Positions 46,428 through 55,305 of a stretch of 64,000 bases of DNA are shown here, one piece after another. The first letter of the stretch is position 1; every line of letters begins with the position of its first letter. Source of the DNA: an uncultured Ignisphaera sp. (lineage in GTDB: Archaea > Thermoproteota > Thermoprotei_A > Sulfolobales > Ignisphaeraceae); contig CALJEI010000001.1 of assembly GCA_938074605.1 (NCBI GenBank), forward strand, positions 124,001 through 188,000, in the 5' to 3' direction. The notes below the pieces were generated by a model. It had not been told where the DNA came from, did no database searches, and saw only the letters and a list, made by a program, of their open reading frames with translations. Made by a program: the position numbers and the translations under genes.

Positions 46428-46925
46428 ATGAAAGTTCTAACTAGAGATGAGGCCTGCTATATACTAAAGAAGAAGATACTAGAAGGATTTACAGTAGTAT
46501 GCATAGGCAGCGAACTGAGAAGCGATGATAGAGCTGCAATAGAGTTGTGTAAAGAACTAGAATCCTCCAAATTGATTAAGACACTTATATGTGAATATGG
46601 TATTGAAAACTGTATTGGGGAGATATTAGAGGATGGTATAAAGAAAATTGTATTAATTGATGCTGCTATAGCTAGTGGTTTAGATCCTGCTTCAATTATT
46701 ATACTAAATATAAATGAAGTTCAGAATTACATGCCGTATTCAACACATGCTCTTCCATTACCATTACTCTTAAAACTGATAATGGAGGAACTAAAAGATG
46801 TTGAGATAGTGATAATGGGAATAGTTGTTAGTAAGCTGGATATAGGCCTAGAAATGAATCCTCAGATTAAAAATCTTATCTCTTCATTAATTAATTGCTT
46901 GTTTGAAGAAAATGTATTAAATTAA
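46428..46925 (+). CDS. hycI: Hydrogenase maturation endopeptidase (HycI type)
   Basis: Protease of 165 residues that removes the C-terminal peptide of the hydrogenase large subunit after nickel insertion. Nickel-sensing acidic residues appear as SDD at 32-34 and ID at 77-78, with H107 in THALPLP, matching the HycI Asp-Asp-His pattern. Its target is present in this window: the large subunit at 52950-54164 has a 26-residue tail after the second cysteine motif. Its stop lies 1 bp from the convergent hydrogenase operon end. Confidence 0.9.
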   Translation: MKVLTRDEACYILKKKILEGFTVVCIGSELRSDDRAAIELCKELESSKLIKTLICEYGIENCIGEILEDGIKKIVLIDAAIASGLDPASIIILNINEVQNYMPYSTHALPLPLLLKLIMEELKDVEIVIMGIVVSKLDIGLEMNPQIKNLISSLINCLFEENVLN

Positions 46926-46926
46926 A

Positions 46927-47919
46927 TTAGAGAAGCAATTCCATTAACGCTATTAATAGTCCAATGATAGATGGTATTAGACCATATTTTAATACAATGA
47001 TTAGTCCTTGATCTATACGAAGTCTACCAAACGATGATCTAATAACTGTTAGAATCATTAATGATATAAGGTACTTTAATATAAGTAGTGCAATACCAGC
47101 TAGGCTTAAGTGTCTATATGGATAGGGGCCTCCGAGAAATAGATATGCTATTATTAGTGCTGTAAATGCTAATTTAATGTCGTGGGATAGGTTATATAGT
47201 GCAAGTAGAGTTCCAGAGTACTCTGTTATGTGTCCTGCTATAAGCTCTTGTTCTGCTTCAGGTATATCGAAAGGTTTTAGTCCTAGCTTGGCTTGAGATG
47301 CTATGAACATTGATATGAGGCCTAGTACCATGGCTATAAATGAGAGGGGGGACTCCAGCCATAGTTTCCATGACCATGTTGCTGCACAAAATATAGAATA
47401 CTGAGGTATGCAACCCATATTTGAGGTAAGTAGCACTGGTATTAGTAGCGCCATAAATATTGTGGGCTCTACAACAACTATTATTGCTATAAGTCTCGAT
47501 AGTCCTGCTACTGTAAATGGATTTGGATATGCCAGTACTGCTATGATTATTCCTATGGTGTGCCAAACTGCATAGAAGTAAATAAACACTATTATATCAT
47601 ATGGTGATGCAAGTCTTAGTGGCGATATAGGGAGTAGGAGAAGTGATGCTATTATAGAGGATATTGATATGATGAGCCCTATTTCAGCTATACCTATAGC
47701 TGAATAGCGCTGTTTTTTAATTTCTTTAGCAAAAAGAAGTTTAACTAAATCTGCAAATGGCTGAATAACACCTATAGGCCCTGTGTATGAGGGCCCCATT
47801 CTATTCTGCATTCTAGCAGTGAGTTTTCTATATAGCCACTCACTAAATAGTGCTAGCGATGATATGAATACAAGGCCTGGAAATACAATGACTGAAAATA
47901 GTAGCAGAGGTAGATCCAT
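46927..47919 (-). CDS. mbhM: Membrane-bound [NiFe] hydrogenase subunit MbhM (NuoH-like)
   Basis: A 330-residue membrane anchor, homologous to complex I NuoH and hydrogenase HycD/EchB, linking the catalytic arm to the ion-pumping part. RMQNRMGPSYTGPIGVIQPFADLVKLL near residue 37-63 is the NuoH signature, and DIPEAEQELIAGHITEYSG in the middle is also diagnostic. About eight membrane helices are visible. It is the last gene of the operon. Confidence 0.94.
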   Translation of the reverse strand: MDLPLLLFSVIVFPGLVFISSLALFSEWLYRKLTARMQNRMGPSYTGPIGVIQPFADLVKLLFAKEIKKQRYSAIGIAEIGLIISISSIIASLLLLPISPLRLASPYDIIVFIYFYAVWHTIGIIIAVLAYPNPFTVAGLSRLIAIIVVVEPTIFMALLIPVLLTSNMGCIPQYSIFCAATWSWKLWLESPLSFIAMVLGLISMFIASQAKLGLKPFDIPEAEQELIAGHITEYSGTLLALYNLSHDIKLAFTALIIAYLFLGGPYPYRHLSLAGIALLILKYLISLMILTVIRSSFGRLRIDQGLIIVLKYGLIPSIIGLLIALMELLL

Positions 47920-47936
47920 TCACATCACCCATCCAT

Positions 47937-48296
47937 CTAATGTATATACATACGTATAAGTATAACTATAAGTGAAAGTAGTAATAAGAGGCTTAACCAC
48001 ATAGTCATATAACCATACCATTCATTTAATATGCCACTATGAACAACATCTCTGAGTATGTCAAAGGCTTTTCTCCAAGACCTTCTTACAATCCCCCAAT
48101 ACAGAGCCAGTACGCTTGGAACCTTCAATGACAATATATCTTCACTCTCCCCACCTATATACATCTCCTCACCAAGCTGCGATGTTTTAGCCCTTCTAAT
48201 AGATAGAACCATAGTATATATGATTATTGTCAATAGCAGCATGGTGCCAGTTACTATAAGTGTGACTGTAAATGGATCTGATACTATTGTGCCCAA
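47937..48296 (-). CDS. mbhI: Membrane hydrogenase subunit MbhI-like
   Basis: A 119-residue protein with one helix near each end (about 11-33 and 94-115) and an amphipathic middle. Thermococcal MbhI has this layout and joins the antiporter part to the MbhM anchor. Sequence similarity is weak by eye; the call leans on position between the MbhH- and MbhM-like genes. Confidence 0.7.
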   Translation of the reverse strand: MGTIVSDPFTVTLIVTGTMLLLTIIIYTMVLSIRRAKTSQLGEEMYIGGESEDILSLKVPSVLALYWGIVRRSWRKAFDILRDVVHSGILNEWYGYMTMWLSLLLLLSLIVILIRMYIH

Positions 48297-48311
48297 AATT
48301 ATTCACCTCTT

Positions 48312-49916
48312 TCATCTAGGGAAGAGCATCTTCATATAGTCATAAAAAACTCTAACATATGGTTCATAGCTATATGCAGATGCTGCTACATCCTCTAAGA
48401 TGTTTATGAATCCTACAGTTAGTGATAGACCGAGTACCACACATATTAATGCAAGTATTAGTGCTGGAATTGAGGCTGCTAGATGTTCTCTAGGCTTCTC
48501 TCCACCCATGCTTGGCTTTCCAAAGACTATGTACAGAAGCTTCATATAGCCCATTAAAGTTATAGCAGTTGCTACGATAGTGATTGCTGCCACTATTGGC
48601 TGTGAAGCCTCTAAAGCAACTTGATATATCATGAACTTGCTATAGAATCCAGCAAGCGGTGGAATTCCTATTAAGTTTAAAACACCTATAACAATACTAA
48701 ATCCCGCTAGTGGTAAGAACCTACCTAAACCCGCTAATGCATCTACATTTCTACTACCTGTAATCTTCTCAATACTAATGAGTGATATAAATAATAGTGA
48801 GCTTGATATAACATAGTTAATCATATGAAATACTGAGGCTATAAGTGCTCTATGCATTACACCAGTAAATAATGCTAAACCTATAGCCATGTATATAAAG
48901 CCTATATGACTTATTGAGCTATACCCTAAAAGTCTTTTCACATCCCTCTGAACAGCCATCATTATACCTCCAATAATAGATGCTATAGACCCTAGTATAA
49001 GGAGAAATAGTAATATTGTATTTCTTACATGCCCCTCAGCAATAATTGAATTAGGTCCAAATATTGTAAACATATACCTTATAACAACATATATTGCAAC
49101 AGATTCAGCTACAGGAAATATTGCTGAAATAGGTGTAGGTGCTTCAGAAATGGCATCAGGTAGCCAAAAGTGATTGGGAACTAGTGCTGACTCTAATGTA
49201 AAGACCCATATAGTCAATGCTAAGGCAAATATCAAGTCCACAAAATAGTTTCCAAAGAAGCCACCACTTATAAGTCCATCTATACTACCCCTTGCCTTTA
49301 GAGCTAGGTCAGCCATATTCAGCGTCTGAAATCCGCTATAAAATAGGATAGTTGCAAAAAGGTATAGAACTAAAGCAATAATGCTTACAAAGGAGTATTT
49401 TATTGCCGCTTCAATAGCCTCAGCCTTACTTCTATGAAATGCAACAGCTGTATAGAGACCGATGCACATTACCTCCATCATAACAAATAGATTAAATATA
49501 TCACCTGTGTATAGAGACCCTATAGCTCCTGCAAAAATTGCTAACACAATTGTATAAAAGTAAGCCAAGGTTGACGCTTTTTGATAGAATCCAAGGTAAA
49601 TAGAGCTTGAAATAATTGATAGCAGGAATATAAGTGCAGCTAGTAATGCTATAGTGGCATTAAGCTTATCTATAATATATGCTATACCTATTGGAGGAGG
49701 CCATCCACCAAATGGATAGATTACTACCCCTTCTCTAAATACATTAATTGCCACTAGTAGTGATAACATAAACGTTAAGAACCCCAATGTCGATGCGTAG
49801 ACTATAAAAAATCTTCTGCTTTTAATCATAAGTGAAAGAAGAGGAGTTATAAATGAAAAGGATATAAGCATTGGTGGAATAAGCCCATAAGTAATGTCTG
49901 GTACTACCATCATCAT
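48312..49916 (-). CDS. mbhH: Membrane hydrogenase antiporter subunit MbhH (MrpD-like)
   Basis: Large ion-translocating subunit of 534 residues with about 14 helices, related to MrpD and complex I NuoL/M/N. GDIFNLFVMMEVMCIGLYTAVA contains the conserved membrane glutamate, and NHFWLPDAISEAPTPISAI the conserved discontinuous helix region. The operon has only one MrpD-type subunit and no MrpA-type N-terminal partner, as in Mbh complexes. Confidence 0.93.
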   Translation of the reverse strand: MMMVVPDITYGLIPPMLISFSFITPLLSLMIKSRRFFIVYASTLGFLTFMLSLLVAINVFREGVVIYPFGGWPPPIGIAYIIDKLNATIALLAALIFLLSIISSSIYLGFYQKASTLAYFYTIVLAIFAGAIGSLYTGDIFNLFVMMEVMCIGLYTAVAFHRSKAEAIEAAIKYSFVSIIALVLYLFATILFYSGFQTLNMADLALKARGSIDGLISGGFFGNYFVDLIFALALTIWVFTLESALVPNHFWLPDAISEAPTPISAIFPVAESVAIYVVIRYMFTIFGPNSIIAEGHVRNTILLFLLILGSIASIIGGIMMAVQRDVKRLLGYSSISHIGFIYMAIGLALFTGVMHRALIASVFHMINYVISSSLLFISLISIEKITGSRNVDALAGLGRFLPLAGFSIVIGVLNLIGIPPLAGFYSKFMIYQVALEASQPIVAAITIVATAITLMGYMKLLYIVFGKPSMGGEKPREHLAASIPALILALICVVLGLSLTVGFINILEDVAASAYSYEPYVRVFYDYMKMLFPR

Positions 49917-49922
49917 ACACCT

Positions 49923-50429
49923 CTAATCAAACACCTTAGATGCATACTTTTCAAAAATATATGATATTGACCTATATGCTCCCTCTTCATCAATTCTCTT
50001 AACATCGATCCAGTGAACATAGAAGTACTTTCCATTCTCATCTATTTCAACTACTACAGTACCAGGAGTATTTGTTATTGAATTAGCTACAGCTGTTATA
50101 GCATAGTCACTATTAACCCTTATGGGAATCTTAACTATACCCGGATTTATTGGCATTTTAGGACTTAAAATTCTTTTAATTACGTCAATATGAGCCTTAA
50201 CCTCGGCCACAAAGAAATAATACAAAGTATAGACTATAGTGTGTGCCCAGCGTCTTGGATCAAATGGTTTGTATGGGTTAGATATAACAATATTGGCTGT
50301 AATTATGCCTATCACAATACTCACCAAGACTCCAGTAATTATATCATAGGGTGTAATAGCCCCTGTAAACACTATATATACTATAAAAACAAGTAGTGAT
50401 ACTGGTATAGCTCTATATAGCCTACCCAT
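49923..50429 (-). CDS. mbhA: Membrane hydrogenase subunit MbhA (MrpE-like)
   Basis: A 168-residue subunit with two or three N-terminal helices and a cytosolic C-terminal domain. SITNTPGTVVVEIDENGKYFYVHWIDV is the MrpE signature. Starts 3 bp after the MbhG-like gene. Confidence 0.9.
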   Translation of the reverse strand: MGRLYRAIPVSLLVFIVYIVFTGAITPYDIITGVLVSIVIGIITANIVISNPYKPFDPRRWAHTIVYTLYYFFVAEVKAHIDVIKRILSPKMPINPGIVKIPIRVNSDYAITAVANSITNTPGTVVVEIDENGKYFYVHWIDVKRIDEEGAYRSISYIFEKYASKVFD

Positions 50430-50432
50430 ATT

Positions 50433-50831
50433 CTATCCCCTCAACCTTGAAATCTTTCTTACATCTGTTGTTCCATATATTCTATAGATTTGAAGTGTTG
50501 TAAACATTAGAAATAGTAATACAGCCAGTCCTATTACTATAGCAGTTAATACAAGTGCCTGGGGTAAAGGATCTACAGCTTGCAAAACGAATTGTCTAAG
50601 ATACTGTGGCGGTGGGGGGATTTCTATAACTACTGGGGGTATTGGATTTGGTATGGCGTGTCTAAAACCAACCACTATGACAAGTGTATTTATTGTATCG
50701 CTAAATATTGTAAGTGAAATTATTTTTTTAATTAGACTAGGTCTCACAAACACACCATAGAGTGACATAGCGATATTTACAAATAGTGAGAGTACAACTA
50801 TATTGAATAAGAATGGCTCTACTTCCATCAC
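50433..50831 (-). CDS. mbhG: Membrane hydrogenase subunit MbhG (MrpC/NuoK-like)
   Basis: A 132-residue three-helix subunit of the MrpC/NuoK type. An extracytoplasmic loop with several prolines (NPIPPVVIEIPPPPQ) lies between helices two and three. DPLPQALVLTAIVIG is the conserved third-helix motif. Its start overlaps the upstream gene by 4 bp. Confidence 0.9.
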   Translation of the reverse strand: MMEVEPFLFNIVVLSLFVNIAMSLYGVFVRPSLIKKIISLTIFSDTINTLVIVVGFRHAIPNPIPPVVIEIPPPPQYLRQFVLQAVDPLPQALVLTAIVIGLAVLLFLMFTTLQIYRIYGTTDVRKISRLRG

Positions 50832-51652
50832 TCTTCACCTTTAATAATATCCTTTACAACCTCTTCTGGAAGTATAAACAATATAAATAGTGCTGTAAAA
50901 CCAAATGCTACTGCGAGTGTTTCAAATGTATTAAAGAGCAGTAATGTTCCTCCTAACACCATAACCTCAGCATAGGATGGTAGGCCATAGTGTGAATAAA
51001 GCTTAGGTTGGTTCTGGAATATATATGCTAAATCGCCATGGAGTATTGCAATAATTAGTACAATAAATGCTGATAGAGCTATACCAATTAGACCTATACT
51101 CCTTAGTGTTACAGCTTTACTTACTGTAATCATTTTTGAGAATAGGTATATTGAAAATGTTATAATGAGAAGCATTGGGGCAACTGCAATTGTTGCTCCT
51201 CCCTGGAAGCCTCCACCAGGCGTTAAATGACCATGTAGAGTTATTGAGAGTCCAACTGATGCGATCATAACTATTATTATCCTGGTAATGGTTTTCACTA
51301 TCAATGACATTCCTCCTCTTGTTTTAGAAAAACCTTTCAACAATTTTTCACTAGCTCCTCTACTGATTGCAAGAGCACCTACAATTGCTATAAACATTAC
51401 AGAGGTCTCAAATAGTGTATCAAGCCCTCTATAGTCCCAGACAATTGCTGTAACAGCCTCCGGAGACATTGCACTGACATACCGGTATTTTGTATCTAGA
51501 TTAAATGTTGTATTTAGAAATATTGTAGCTAGGCTTCTAACACTACTTGGAGGTACTGTAAATCCAAACCCACCCATTGCTAAAACCATAGCTAGACCGA
51601 TAACCATTAGAGTTAACGATATTATTATTACTACCTGTAGTGTATTACCCAT
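50828..51652 (-). CDS. mbhEF: Fused membrane hydrogenase subunit MbhE-MbhF (MrpA C-terminal plus MrpB)
   Basis: A 274-residue protein joining two parts that are separate genes in Thermococcales. The first part (to about residue 100) has DYRGLDTLFETSVMFIA, typical of MbhE. The second has LHGHLTPGGGFQGGATIA, typical of MrpB/MbhF. Six or seven helices are visible. No stop or ribosome-binding site separates the two halves. Confidence 0.88.
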   Translation of the reverse strand: MGNTLQVVIIISLTLMVIGLAMVLAMGGFGFTVPPSSVRSLATIFLNTTFNLDTKYRYVSAMSPEAVTAIVWDYRGLDTLFETSVMFIAIVGALAISRGASEKLLKGFSKTRGGMSLIVKTITRIIIVMIASVGLSITLHGHLTPGGGFQGGATIAVAPMLLIITFSIYLFSKMITVSKAVTLRSIGLIGIALSAFIVLIIAILHGDLAYIFQNQPKLYSHYGLPSYAEVMVLGGTLLLFNTFETLAVAFGFTALFILFILPEEVVKDIIKGEE

Positions 51653-51654
51653 AT

Positions 51655-51906
51655 TTACTCACCTTCATAGCGTTCGGTTTTCTTAATCAATATCAGTATT
51701 AAAGCAGTATAAAGGCCTACGCCAACAGGTATGTATGTTAAAAATATGTCTGGCGCCATAAGTAGATAGTATAGAAATGCGTATAACGCACTCTGTACTG
51801 CAGAGAATATTGCTGCCTTAATCAAGTCACGCTCCACTATAGCTAGATATACTACTGAAATTGATAGGAGAGCTGACAAGGCCATCAATATATAGTGTAA
51901 CATCAT
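51655..51906 (-). CDS. mbhD: Membrane hydrogenase subunit MbhD-like
   Basis: An 83-residue subunit with three helices. ERDLIKAAIFSAVQSALYAFLYYLLMAPDI resembles the MrpA C-terminal segment found in MbhD. It overlaps the MbhC-like gene by 4 bp and is followed after 2 bp by the MbhE-MbhF fusion. Confidence 0.85.
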   Translation of the reverse strand: MMLHYILMALSALLSISVVYLAIVERDLIKAAIFSAVQSALYAFLYYLLMAPDIFLTYIPVGVGLYTALILILIKKTERYEGE

Positions 51907-52289
51907 GTTATAACACCCCTCTCTCTATCCTCCTCTAAACGATCTATAACCTTGGGATATACAATGGCTGCCTTAGATCTGTGTGCTGCACGCGCAATAG
52001 CGTGTGAGCCTACAGGTGCTAGAAAGAGAAGCAGTATCGCTGAAACAATTGAGGCTCCAGCCATAAAGAATCTATAGACACCTAAGAATTCTGCACCTAA
52101 TGAAAGTAGTGTAACACCTATTAATGGCACAAATGCTCCACCTATAGCCCCTACGGTTAGGGCATGGAGTCTTACAAAAAAGTTTGGAAATCTATTCATA
52201 CCTATTGCAGCAATAAGGTCGCATATAGCTCCTATTGCTATCAACACTTCGCCAATTATTATAAGGATCTCGTTAATCATTCTACTCAC
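51903..52289 (-). CDS. mbhC: Membrane hydrogenase subunit MbhC (MrpG-like)
   Basis: A 128-residue three-helix MrpG-type subunit. IGMNRFPNFFVRLHALT near residue 29-45 is the strongly conserved MrpG motif, and HAIARAAHRS near the C-terminus is also typical. It overlaps the MbhB-like gene by 8 bp. Confidence 0.9.
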   Translation of the reverse strand: MSRMINEILIIIGEVLIAIGAICDLIAAIGMNRFPNFFVRLHALTVGAIGGAFVPLIGVTLLSLGAEFLGVYRFFMAGASIVSAILLLFLAPVGSHAIARAAHRSKAAIVYPKVIDRLEEDRERGVIT

Positions 52290-52566
52290 CTATTTCCTTA
52301 GATTCAAGGTATTTAGCTACATACACATCAAGTGCATAGGCCCATAGCACAAACACTATAACACAGGATATCAGAATAGGGGATTTAAAGTATATAGCCA
52401 ATACTGCTAGGAATACTGCTATGTCATAAGATATAGCATCAATTGCTATTACCATGTCTGGAACGGTCGGCCCTTTTAATATACGTATTAAATAGAGTAT
52501 GATTGACACTATAAATATAGGCACTATTGTTGTTATGAAGAGCATTACCTGTTCCTCTATTCCCAT
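52282..52566 (-). CDS. mbhB: Membrane hydrogenase subunit MbhB (MrpF-like)
   Basis: A 94-residue three-helix MrpF-type subunit. RILKGPTVPDMVIAIDAISYD carries the MrpF GPT-x2-D-x3-A-x-D motif. It starts 6 bp after the ferredoxin-like MbhN gene, linking the antiporter part directly to the catalytic part. Confidence 0.9.
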   Translation of the reverse strand: MGIEEQVMLFITTIVPIFIVSIILYLIRILKGPTVPDMVIAIDAISYDIAVFLAVLAIYFKSPILISCVIVFVLWAYALDVYVAKYLESKEIGE

Positions 52567-52572
52567 AGTCCA

Positions 52573-52953
52573 TCACTCTCTTACTGTTTGTAGAGTGAGC
52601 TCCCTTGAAAAAACTTCCTTCACGGAGGACAGCCTATATTCATTTGTTGTTATATATGCATCTACAGGACATACTGTTACACATCTATAGCAAAATACAC
52701 ATGACATGTAATTAATATTTGGGTATAGTCCTCTAGGATTATGCTTTAACTTAATGTTTTCTGGAAGCTTCTCCATTGTTATACAGTTAGACGGACACTC
52801 TATTGCACATAGTGTACATCCTGTACACTTCTTCAAATCTGCATAGTGTCTTCCTCGAAAATCTTTTTCTACAGGTGTAGGCTTTTTTCTAGGATACTCA
52901 ATGGTTATAGGCTTTGATAAGAGATTCTTTAATACCTCTTTAACTATGCTCAT
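52573..52953 (-). CDS. mbhN: Membrane hydrogenase ferredoxin-like subunit MbhN (NuoI-like)
   Basis: A 126-residue electron-transfer subunit with two [4Fe-4S] motifs: CTGCTLCAIECP and CVFCYRCVTVCP. It should pass electrons from ferredoxin to the proximal cluster in MbhJ. Its start overlaps the large-subunit gene by 4 bp. Confidence 0.93.
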   Translation of the reverse strand: MSIVKEVLKNLLSKPITIEYPRKKPTPVEKDFRGRHYADLKKCTGCTLCAIECPSNCITMEKLPENIKLKHNPRGLYPNINYMSCVFCYRCVTVCPVDAYITTNEYRLSSVKEVFSRELTLQTVRE

Positions 52954-54164
52954 AGCTTCACCTTCCCCATAGCGATTTCTTTAAGTGTAACTTTTTTCTC
53001 AACTCCATCCCTTAAATTAACAACGATTGCTCTCTCCATACATGATATACATGGATCATAGCTAACCAGTATTACGGGTACATCTGCAATACTATGTCTT
53101 AGGTAGCTAAATCCACTATTTATTATATTATTAAAGGATGGTGTTCTTACCTTAACCCTATAAGGCTTGCTTCCTCCGGTGTGCTGAATATAGTATGTGA
53201 GTTCCCCTCTTGGAGCCTCAACTCTTGTAAATGATTCACCTGCTGGAAAAGTTCTCGGCAATTTTCTTTCATCAACTATAGCTGGTCCACTAGGAAGATG
53301 TTCAAGTATGTATTTACACATCTCTAGGGATTCTAAAGCTTCATCCCATCTAACAAGCATTCTAGCTAATGAATCCCCTTCACTTCTTACAATAACATTA
53401 AATTTAATTTCATCATATGCATCATATCTATCCTCAGCTCTCGTATCGCTCCTCACTCCACTCCCTCTAAGGATTGGGCCGACCATCCCATGGGAAACAA
53501 CGTCTCTCGTCTTTAGTACACCTATTTCTGTAAGCCTCTTAGATATCGTTGGATCATTCTCAAATAGCTTTCTATAGTATTTTAATCTAGGCTCTACCTT
53601 TTTAAGTATCTCAATAAGTTTATCCCTCTTAACTTCATCAATATCTCTACGCACACCACCAAACATGTGAAAATCTGCTAAAACCCTACCCCCACTTACT
53701 ATCTCCTTCGCCTTCATTATAAGCTCTCTATCCCTCATTATATACATAAACAGGGTATCGAAACCTATAATTTCAGCCATAATAGCATTGATAAGCATAT
53801 GACTGTGTATCCTTTCTAACTCCATTACTAAGACTCTTAGATATTCAGCTCTAGGTGATGGCTTTATTTCAGCTAGATACTCTACAGCTCTTACAAAACA
53901 ATTTTCATGAACTGTATTACATATACCACATATTCTTGATACTATGAATTTATCCTTGTAAAATGTGTTGTTTTCAAGAAGTTTTTCAACACCCCTATGA
54001 TTATAGCCTGTACCTATCTCTACTCCTACAACCTCCTCCCCATCAGCGTAAACCTTTATAAGAATTGGTTCATGAATAGCGGGATGCTGAGGCCCTATAG
54101 GTATCTCTAGTGTTACAGGGATTTTAATTAGTGATGTAGCTCTCTCCACTACTTCGCCCTCCAA
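52950..54164 (-). CDS. mbhL: Membrane-bound [NiFe] hydrogenase large subunit MbhL (NuoD-like)
   Basis: Catalytic subunit of 404 residues holding the NiFe centre. Both cysteine pairs needed for the metal are present: C79/C82 in RICGIC and C372/C375 in DPCISC, so it is a true hydrogenase rather than a cofactor-less relative. After the DPCISCMER motif 26 residues follow, matching a C-terminal peptide that a HycI-type protease would remove, and such a protease is encoded nearby. Confidence 0.95.
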   Translation of the reverse strand: MEGEVVERATSLIKIPVTLEIPIGPQHPAIHEPILIKVYADGEEVVGVEIGTGYNHRGVEKLLENNTFYKDKFIVSRICGICNTVHENCFVRAVEYLAEIKPSPRAEYLRVLVMELERIHSHMLINAIMAEIIGFDTLFMYIMRDRELIMKAKEIVSGGRVLADFHMFGGVRRDIDEVKRDKLIEILKKVEPRLKYYRKLFENDPTISKRLTEIGVLKTRDVVSHGMVGPILRGSGVRSDTRAEDRYDAYDEIKFNVIVRSEGDSLARMLVRWDEALESLEMCKYILEHLPSGPAIVDERKLPRTFPAGESFTRVEAPRGELTYYIQHTGGSKPYRVKVRTPSFNNIINSGFSYLRHSIADVPVILVSYDPCISCMERAIVVNLRDGVEKKVTLKEIAMGKVKL

Positions 54165-54169
54165 ACATT

Positions 54170-54622
54170 TTACACCTTTGCATCTTTTCTAAGTGGGAAG
54201 ATATCCCTGGAAACTACATCTGTTGGTACAAAAAAGCTCCTCTTCAAATATTTGTTTCCCACGAAATCTACACCAAGGAGGTCATAGGTTTCACACTCAC
54301 CTGAATATGCACCTGGTATCATATCTATAAGACTCGGTACTTGGGGTTTATCCCTAGGCACTACTACCTTGATTACTATAGTGTTAGCAAGTGGTATTAT
54401 ATGTATGAAGTAGTTTACCTCAATAATACCTTCAGTTATCTTATCAACACCTATAATGTTAGATATATAGAGTGCCTCTTCTCCAAAACGTTGTTTCAGT
54501 AAAGTTATAGCTTCTTTTAAATTACTTACATCAATATGAAACCTAGGTCTATTTGGTTTTACAGTATCCTTTCCAATTATGTAGCTAGAAAAAATGTCCT
54601 CAATCTCCTTAATGCTGCTCAT
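54170..54622 (-). CDS. mbhK: Membrane hydrogenase subunit MbhK (NuoC-like)
   Basis: A 150-residue homologue of complex I NuoC. LKQRFGEEALYISNIIGVDKITEGIIEVNYFIHI and the SLIDMIPGAYSGECETYDLLGVDF-type segment near residues 96-119 are typical. It overlaps the MbhJ gene by 14 bp. Confidence 0.9.
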   Translation of the reverse strand: MSSIKEIEDIFSSYIIGKDTVKPNRPRFHIDVSNLKEAITLLKQRFGEEALYISNIIGVDKITEGIIEVNYFIHIIPLANTIVIKVVVPRDKPQVPSLIDMIPGAYSGECETYDLLGVDFVGNKYLKRSFFVPTDVVSRDIFPLRKDAKV

Positions 54623-55040
54623 CCCCTTTCACCTTTTCTCTATCCAGTAACAGGAGCAGCGCCCTCAATATCTCCTCTGGTCTTGGTGGACACCCAGGTA
54701 CATAAGCATTAACCGGAATCACCTTATTGGCACCACCACTAATACTACTATAACTACCCTTAAATACACCACCATCATATGCACAAGCACCTACAGCCAC
54801 AACATACTTTATACCCGGCATCTGTTCATAGAGCCTCTTCAACCTCTCGCCCGCCTTCTTAGTAACAGCGCCTGTTACAATTAAAATATCTCCATGTCTT
54901 ATAGAGGGAGAAAGCTTAACACCATAGCGTTCAGGATCATAAAGTGGTGTAATTGCGGCAAGAACCTCTATATCACAACCATTACATGCACCAGTATTAA
55001 AATGTACAAGCCACGGTGAATACTTAATCAGCTTGCTCAT
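54609..55040 (-). CDS. mbhJ: Membrane hydrogenase small subunit MbhJ (NuoB-like)
   Basis: Small subunit carrying the proximal [4Fe-4S] cluster, with C19, C22, C86 and C117 as ligands (ACNGC, GACAY, PGCPPRP). First gene of the operon. I chose the ATG at 55040 because a TATA-like GCTTTTATTT at 55071-55080 predicts transcription from near 55050. A GTG at 55058 would lie upstream of that start site. Confidence 0.94.
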   Translation of the reverse strand: MSKLIKYSPWLVHFNTGACNGCDIEVLAAITPLYDPERYGVKLSPSIRHGDILIVTGAVTKKAGERLKRLYEQMPGIKYVVAVGACAYDGGVFKGSYSSISGGANKVIPVNAYVPGCPPRPEEILRALLLLLDREKVKGDEQH

Positions 55041-55070
55041 AAGAGTCCCACACCACACTCTAGGGGCTGG

Positions 55071-55080
55071 AAATAAAAGC
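55071..55080 (-). promoter_or_regulatory. Likely TATA box for the hydrogenase operon
   Basis: GCTTTTATTT on the minus strand, centred about 36 nt before the MbhJ ATG. It would drive the 13-gene operon ending at 46927. Confidence 0.5.
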
Positions 55081-55214
55081 TTTTCTAATTAGACTGGTAT
55101 GCAATAACTATGTATCACAATTATAACAAAATCTCGCTTCTATTTTATTATGCAGAAAACCTTCCGTGTATTCTACTATGACTAAATTAAAATAATAAGG
55201 TCTTTGAAACTGCT

Positions 55215-55242
55215 TTAGTCTAATGTTAAGTTTATAGACTAA
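55215..55242. repeat. 8-bp perfect inverted repeat in the gap upstream of the hydrogenase operon
   Basis: TTAGTCTA (55215-55222) and TAGACTAA (55235-55242) with a 12-bp spacer. It lies about 175 bp upstream of the hydrogenase start and 64 bp before the TnpB remnant. It could be a protein-binding site or part of a decayed mobile element end. Confidence 0.4.
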
Positions 55243-55305
55243 CATAACTTTAATAGCTATTAGAGTGAAGCATTAATCCTATGCTCAATATATAGAAAGA
55301 GCTGA

